From: CAZKUN01 sp964555935
Lineage (GTDB): Bacteria > Armatimonadota > Zipacnadia > Zipacnadales > VGFC01
Assembly: GCA_964555935.1 (NCBI GenBank)
Contig: CAZKUN010000054.1
Span: forward strand, 1-42,654
Direction of reading: 5' to 3'
DNA: 42,654 bases
In this document: positions 38,525-42,654 of the stretch, piece after piece
Numbering within the stretch: the first letter of the stretch is position 1
Layout of the letters: each line of letters begins with the position of its first letter
Translations under genes and position numbers: made by a program
Notes under the pieces: model-generated
What the model was told of the DNA's origin: nothing
Seen by the model: the letters and a program-made list of their open reading frames with translations, nothing else
The model's database searches: none

Positions 38525-41140
38525 TCACGGCGCTTCGTCCCAGGTGAGCGATTCGCCGATGATACCAGATCCCGCGTAGTAGCACTTGAGCGCGGTGAAA
38601 TACTTGGTGTCGAGCGCGCGGAGCGTGAGAAAGAAGGCGTGGCGGAGTTCCGCGTCGGACTCGCCCGCAATGTGAAGCACTCCATCCTCGACCCGGACGT
38701 TCTTCCCCTCGGTTGGCGCGAGGTCGATGAGCACTGCGGGCGTGTCCTCTGGGATTCCGGTTTGGATTGGGATGATCACCGGCTCTTTCTGGTTCAGCGC
38801 GTCCGCATGCCAGTAGCGGAAGTAGAGGCTCAAGCGCTCGGCGAGGTGTTGCTCGGTCTCGCCTGCGTCATCGGCGACGTGGATCGCGCACGAAGGCGCG
38901 CTCTCACCAGTGAACGGAAAGTCGAGGAGAGCGCTGTCGGGTGTGGCGAAGATGGGTGACTCGAAACGAGCGACGACATCGTGTTCGCCGGTGAGCTTCA
39001 AGCGGATGGGGTCGGCGGGCTTCAGCGGGCGGCCGTCGAGCGTCACGGACGCGACCTCCATGTTGGGCGGCACGTTCAGGCGGAGCGTTCCTCGGCCCGA
39101 TCCGGTGAGGTGAATGCGTGTCTCGCGCTCCGAGAAGCCAGTGGTCTGGGAGATGGTGGCCGCGGTGATCGAGGAGGCAGGAGTCACCTGGCCCAATGCG
39201 CGGAGCACGATGGGCGTGCGGGTGGGGATCGAGACTGGCACGACGGTCTTGCCGTCGCGGATCGCGTTGGCGCGTTCGGAGCCGTCGTGGTCAGCGAGAA
39301 GCAGCGCGCCCTCGACGAGCCGGGCGTCGTCGATCACCACATCGCCGCTGACGTCATCGGCCGTCTCGTGGGCCACGGCGAAGAGCGAATTCAGACCCTC
39401 GCCATACCGCGTGACCCAACACGGTTCTGGAACGTGAGCGGCCGGGACAGGTTGCCAGCCGGTGGTGACGCACTCGGTGATTGTCGGCAGCCACTCGACC
39501 AGACGCGTGACGCCTTGCGTGTAGTTCGCCGGCGGGATGTAGCCGAGCCTGAGGCTTTGCAGCAGCGTGAAATCCGCGAGCCCGCGCAGGAGCATGCGGA
39601 CCTGCTCCGGCCGAGCGTCCTCAGCGCGGATGAAGTTCTCGAGACCATAGCCCTCCCACCAGACGAGCGTCTTCTGCCCCGCCATCCAACGCAGCGACGC
39701 GCCGTAGTCGCGATCGATCTTCCACGGCTCGCCCTCCATCATGGCGCTGTCGGCGTAGAGCATCGTGGTGTAGGCGCAGCGAGGGTTGGGATTGCTGACG
39801 ACGGCGAGCTTGTACCCGCGCGAATCGCGAAGCGAGTGTACGAACTGCTTGAGATGCGCGACGGCGATGTTCTCCTGGCAATACGGACCCGATTCATCCC
39901 ACGCGCGGCCCTCGAGATTGGGCAGCGCCGACCCTCGGTACTTGGCCTCGCCGCCGGCTGTATCGAAGGCGAAGCCGGGGAGGTCGAGTTCCTCGGCCAC
40001 GGCGCGCATGTCCTTGAGGCTCTGCTCGCCATAGCTGGTCTTGTAGGGGAAGACGCGAAGTTCGTTGTCATGCCCCGTGACCCATGGGGTGGAGAAGAAG
40101 GTCTTCGTCTCCGGGTCCTCGGTGAGGGCGTCAGCGTAGCGCGCGTTGGCGAGGGTCTGCTCGCACCAGATCTGCGAGGGCACGTAGAACATGTACGCGA
40201 CGTCGTCGCGCTTGCCCTTGGCGAACTGACCGGCGCGCCAGGCGTGGAAGTCCTCACGAGGCTGAGCGCGGTCGTTGGACATCTTGCGGGCCGGGTCGTA
40301 GTCCCAGAGGTCCGCATGGCCATAGATATCGCCGGTGCGCCTGAAGGGCGCGTAGCACCAATCCCAGCCTGCGTAGAGGCGGCGGCAGATCTCGGAAGAG
40401 AAGGCGCTCTTGCTGTTCCAGCCGCGATACTCGGCGCCACCGAGGTTCGCCCGAGGATCGACGTCGGGATCGGCGACGAACCACGTTGGGTAGGTGTCGT
40501 AGTACGCGTCCAGGATCTCGTAGAAGCCGAACTCGCCGGGCCGGGCGGCGAGGAAGAATGTCACAGCGTCGGACTTGCCGGGATCGAGCACGAGGCGAGT
40601 TACCGTGCGAAGCGTCCCGCCCCGGTCGCTGGGGGTGAACACGTGGTGGAACCACGAGCGGAGTTCGGTGGGGGCGAGACCCATGCCGAAGCTCGCGCGG
40701 TCATTCCACGCGGCGCAGAGCTGGAGCCGGCCGAGGAACTTGTCCTCACCGAAGGGCTCCTCCGGCGCCTCTTCGACGGACCGTCCGTCAAAGACGCTGA
40801 CGGCGCCGTCGGCGATGCCGACGTCGATGCCGGTCTCAAGGAGGAGCTGGGCCTCGCCGGTGTTCCGGAGCGTGAGGGTGATCTCAAGACCATCGCCGAC
40901 GGCGCGGACGTCGGAGGTCGTGTCCAGGGACAGACCCGAGGCGGCGAAAGCGAGCGCTTCGGTGGATGCGGCCTCGCGGAGGTAGAAGCTCAGGCCAGAG
41001 ACGAGGGACGGGTCGAGGTCGGTAGCGCACGAGACCGGCAGACCGGCCTTGTCGAGGGTCAGCGACAGGTCACCTGCCGTGACGGTCTGATCGGCGTGGG
41101 AGGCGGATGCGATGAGCACGACGAGGCAGGCGCGCAGCAT
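38525..41140 (-). CDS. Large exported glycosidase-like protein
   Basis: 871 aa. GGAGG precedes the ATG at 41140, which overlaps the upstream stop (TGATG). A signal peptide ends near SHADQ. Residues of about 17-230 are beta-rich. Residues of about 230-560 look like a TIM barrel with many aromatic residues (WDWCYAPF, YMFYVPSQIWCEQ, GFAFDTAGGEAKYRG, VSNPNP, VWWEGYG), which fits a glycoside hydrolase. The Asp in GFAFDTAGG is a candidate catalytic residue. The C-terminal 250 residues are beta-sandwich modules. I could not place it in a numbered GH family. Confidence 0.7.
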   Translation of the reverse strand: MLRACLVVLIASASHADQTVTAGDLSLTLDKAGLPVSCATDLDPSLVSGLSFYLREAASTEALAFAASGLSLDTTSDVRAVGDGLEITLTLRNTGEAQLLLETGIDVGIADGAVSVFDGRSVEEAPEEPFGEDKFLGRLQLCAAWNDRASFGMGLAPTELRSWFHHVFTPSDRGGTLRTVTRLVLDPGKSDAVTFFLAARPGEFGFYEILDAYYDTYPTWFVADPDVDPRANLGGAEYRGWNSKSAFSSEICRRLYAGWDWCYAPFRRTGDIYGHADLWDYDPARKMSNDRAQPREDFHAWRAGQFAKGKRDDVAYMFYVPSQIWCEQTLANARYADALTEDPETKTFFSTPWVTGHDNELRVFPYKTSYGEQSLKDMRAVAEELDLPGFAFDTAGGEAKYRGSALPNLEGRAWDESGPYCQENIAVAHLKQFVHSLRDSRGYKLAVVSNPNPRCAYTTMLYADSAMMEGEPWKIDRDYGASLRWMAGQKTLVWWEGYGLENFIRAEDARPEQVRMLLRGLADFTLLQSLRLGYIPPANYTQGVTRLVEWLPTITECVTTGWQPVPAAHVPEPCWVTRYGEGLNSLFAVAHETADDVSGDVVIDDARLVEGALLLADHDGSERANAIRDGKTVVPVSIPTRTPIVLRALGQVTPASSITAATISQTTGFSERETRIHLTGSGRGTLRLNVPPNMEVASVTLDGRPLKPADPIRLKLTGEHDVVARFESPIFATPDSALLDFPFTGESAPSCAIHVADDAGETEQHLAERLSLYFRYWHADALNQKEPVIIPIQTGIPEDTPAVLIDLAPTEGKNVRVEDGVLHIAGESDAELRHAFFLTLRALDTKYFTALKCYYAGSGIIGESLTWDEAP

Positions 41141-41973
41141 CACTGACCACCTCCGTCCGGGTAGGTGGACCGAATGGTCTGGCCGTCGGCCATCTCCGCG
41201 ACGACGGTGTAGGAGGCGTCGGCGGCCACGTCGTCGAGCGTGACTTCGAGTGCCGGCGGCTCTCCATCGGGGGAGACGTAAACGGCCTTCCCGTCGAGGC
41301 TGGAGTAGACGACCAGCTTCTTGAGTTGGCCGCCGTCGGGATCGACGCGAATCATCAATGACGTGTCGGCCAGGCCGCACCACACGTCATCGAACCAGAC
41401 CTCTCCGGCCTCAAAGTACATGCCGAGATTCAGCGCGGCGTGCGTGATGCCCTCGGGCACGTCGAAGACCATCCGGAAGGGCTGATACGTCACCTCGTCG
41501 GCCCCCGTCAGCGCCTCGGGAGGGATAAAGACCGGCACGAGCCAGTGACCGCGCACGGTTCCCGCGTAGAAACGCTGGTTGATCTCGACAGGGGGATCGA
41601 CGGCGCGGCTGGCGGCGTTGGCGTAAACCAGGATGCGGCCGGCCGCGAGGCGGAAATTGCCCGAGAACACGTAGCGCTTCGGCGAGACCTCGACCGTCTG
41701 ACTCCAGTAACCCGACATCTCGGCGGAGTTCGCGGTCACGCGCGCGCTGTGGTCGCCCGAGTTGCCTCCGTCCGCCCACGCTTCATCGAAGATCTCCGGG
41801 CGAGCGGTCGAGAAGCGCCAGCCTGTGGGCTGGTTGTCGGCGCCGGTCTCAAAGCCGGGGTTCTGGATGAGATTCTCGACGGGAACGGGCGGGTCGGAGG
41901 TTACGATGAGGCTTGGCGCCCCGAGGCAGGGGCCGGCGAAGGCCAGGGCGATGAGATGAGGCGCGCGTCGCAT
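41140..41973 (-). CDS. Exported carbohydrate-binding module protein
   Basis: 277 aa. A signal peptide ends near LGAPS. Residues of about 30-190 match the CBM4/9/22-like jelly-roll pattern: NLIQNPGFETG, PTGWRF, YWSQTVEVSPKRYVFSG and ALNLGMYFEAGEVWFDDV. A small beta domain follows. No catalytic domain is present, so it probably delivers binding for the enzymes encoded after it. The stop overlaps the next start by one base. The ribosome site is weak, and an upstream start cannot be excluded. Confidence 0.8.
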   Translation of the reverse strand: MRRAPHLIALAFAGPCLGAPSLIVTSDPPVPVENLIQNPGFETGADNQPTGWRFSTARPEIFDEAWADGGNSGDHSARVTANSAEMSGYWSQTVEVSPKRYVFSGNFRLAAGRILVYANAASRAVDPPVEINQRFYAGTVRGHWLVPVFIPPEALTGADEVTYQPFRMVFDVPEGITHAALNLGMYFEAGEVWFDDVWCGLADTSLMIRVDPDGGQLKKLVVYSSLDGKAVYVSPDGEPPALEVTLDDVAADASYTVVAEMADGQTIRSTYPDGGGQ

Positions 41974-42022
41974 GGGAGCGGTCCAGTCGACCCACGCGAC
42001 ACGGACGGCAAGCGCCCGTGGG

Positions 42023-42274
42023 TCAGGTGCGGTCCGCACGTTTCTGGATGAAGCTGCCGAGCCAGACGAACAGGCCAGTGAGCGTCGCCAGGCCAACGGT
42101 GGGGCCAAGATCGAGAGCCATCTCGACGCCGGCAAAGCGGCAGTCCATGTAGAAGCAGGCCTGAGAAACGAACCGGCAGGCTGTCAGCAGAATCAGCACG
42201 AGCGCAAGGCCGTGCAGCGCGCGGGTAGCGACCGGCATTTCGTCGCTTGTAAGAAGGACCTGGTTCCTCGTCAT
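42023..42274 (-). CDS. Small membrane protein, two helices
   Basis: 83 aa. A strong AGGAGGTG fixes the ATG at 42274. Two hydrophobic segments (about residues 19-38 and 52-75) are separated by CFYMDCRFAG. It is the first gene of the glycan cluster. Its promoter region carries the TACTAC-N5-GTAGTA repeat. No family recognised. Confidence 0.75.
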   Translation of the reverse strand: MTRNQVLLTSDEMPVATRALHGLALVLILLTACRFVSQACFYMDCRFAGVEMALDLGPTVGLATLTGLFVWLGSFIQKRADRT

Positions 42275-42292
42275 GGTTCCCACCTCCTGCAT

Positions 42293-42309
42293 TACTACGT
42301 TGAGTAGTA
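42293..42309. promoter_or_regulatory. Inverted repeat TACTAC-N5-GTAGTA, putative operator
   Basis: A perfect inverted repeat with 5 nt spacing lies over the expected transcription start of the gene at 42274. It overlaps the palindrome TAGTATATACTA (42305-42316). Compare 11487-11503. Confidence 0.55.
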
Positions 42310-42336
42310 TATACTATATAGGATAGTAACAAGCAA
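42308..42336 (-). promoter_or_regulatory. Possible promoter of the glycan cluster
   Basis: On the minus strand TTGCTT (42331-42336), a 17 nt spacer and TATATA (42308-42313). The match is moderate. Confidence 0.4.
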
Positions 42337-42451
42337 GGGTTTCCGAGAGTGACGGTCGTCACGCAGACCTGGCGTGGAGGCGGGTGGCGCGGTATGGGGG
42401 AAGCTTGAGGCTAATTGGACCAGAGCCACCAGGATGGAGAATTCACTCGGC

Positions 42452-42654
42452 ATGATCAGACTGATCGCGGCAGGCATGATGGCGTGCGTGGTGACCACGG
42501 GCGTGATAGCGCAGGGCGGAGGTGAGGCCGTGCTGCAACCGGGTGAGTGTCGGATTCGCGAGATGGGCCACTTGCAGGACGCTGACCACTTCAGCTTCTG
42601 GGATGAGGGGGAGCTGGGGGACTGGTTCCTGAGCGATGCCGACGAGGTGACGCT
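42452..42654 (+). CDS. Exported protein, 5' fragment
   Basis: The frame is open from the ATG at 42452 to the window edge (67 codons); an in-frame ATG at 42434 is the alternative. GGAGA at 42437 favours 42452. Residues 1-22 form a signal peptide. The visible mature part is acidic (GECRIREMGHLQDADHF, then FWDEGELGDWF). The fragment is too short to assign a family. It diverges from the glycan cluster. Confidence 0.65.
   Translation, partial: MIRLIAAGMMACVVTTGVIAQGGGEAVLQPGECRIREMGHLQDADHFSFWDEGELGDWFLSDADEVT

Noticed and set aside
38981..41146. A 721-codon plus-strand open frame
   Set aside because: Shadow of the large glycosidase-like gene. The minus frame has a signal peptide, ribosome site and a coupled upstream gene; the plus frame has none.

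Overview
The window is a 42.7 kb piece of a GC-rich bacterial genome. It is probably a scaffolded environmental assembly, because two runs of exactly ten Ns (23581-23590 and 26627-26636) mark joins. No rRNA, tRNA, CRISPR array, phage module or transposase gene was found. Several features together suggest Armatimonadota or a neighbouring Terrabacteria lineage: copper-amine-oxidase-type stalk domains fused to beta-propellers, secreted pseudopilin-type proteins, a DUF4159 protein, PadR/HAAS regulators, and a T-box riboswitch in front of branched-chain amino acid genes. This placement is inference; there is no phylogenetic marker in the window.

Layout. 1-3753 (minus): two tandem paralogs with a stalk domain and a beta-propeller, the first cut by the window edge. 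4023-9416 (plus): a GH3 glycosidase, a LamG/BNR-repeat protein and an amidohydrolase coupled to it by a GTGA overlap. 9511-11457 (minus): a DUF4159 protein, a small secreted beta protein and a type IV pseudopilin. 11566-16099 (minus): a four-gene operon of sialidase-like protein, M28 peptidase, AAC(3)-fold acetyltransferase and polysaccharide deacetylase. 16206-18290 (plus): a Tat-exported Gfo/Idh/MocA oxidoreductase and two small membrane-linked proteins. 18642-22101 (plus): PadR, two duplicated HAAS-domain membrane proteins, and a secreted protein with two pilin-head-like domains. 22115-28137 (plus): a T-box leader, then ilvD, ilvB, ilvN, a small membrane ORF and ilvC. 28381-30342: a CAP-domain protein convergent with a BtrH-like/TPR protein. 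30465-34853 (minus): an ADP-ribosylglycohydrolase-fold exported protein, a small sigma factor and a HEAT-repeat protein, preceded by a dense set of hairpins with its own promoter and terminator (about 34878-35240). 35323-36510 (minus): an Ig-repeat lipoprotein. 36734-42274 (minus): a small membrane protein, a CBM-like protein, a large unclassified glycosidase-like protein and a GH84 enzyme. A divergent exported protein starts at 42452.

How it works together. Most accessory genes are exported and act on glycans, especially amino-sugar polymers (GH3, GH84, sialidase-like, deacetylase, LamG and CBM modules, oxidoreductase). This fits a heterotrophic degrader of complex polysaccharides. The ilv operon is the housekeeping core and appears to be controlled by uncharged tRNA, probably tRNA-Val.

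Two signals stand out beyond the genes. The first is the structured RNA candidate upstream of the HEAT/sigma operon. The second is a family of REP-like hairpins ending in CTAC (GTAG on the other strand) scattered through the window, including copies inside the T-box, inside the amidohydrolase gene, and forming the stop codon of the GH84 gene.
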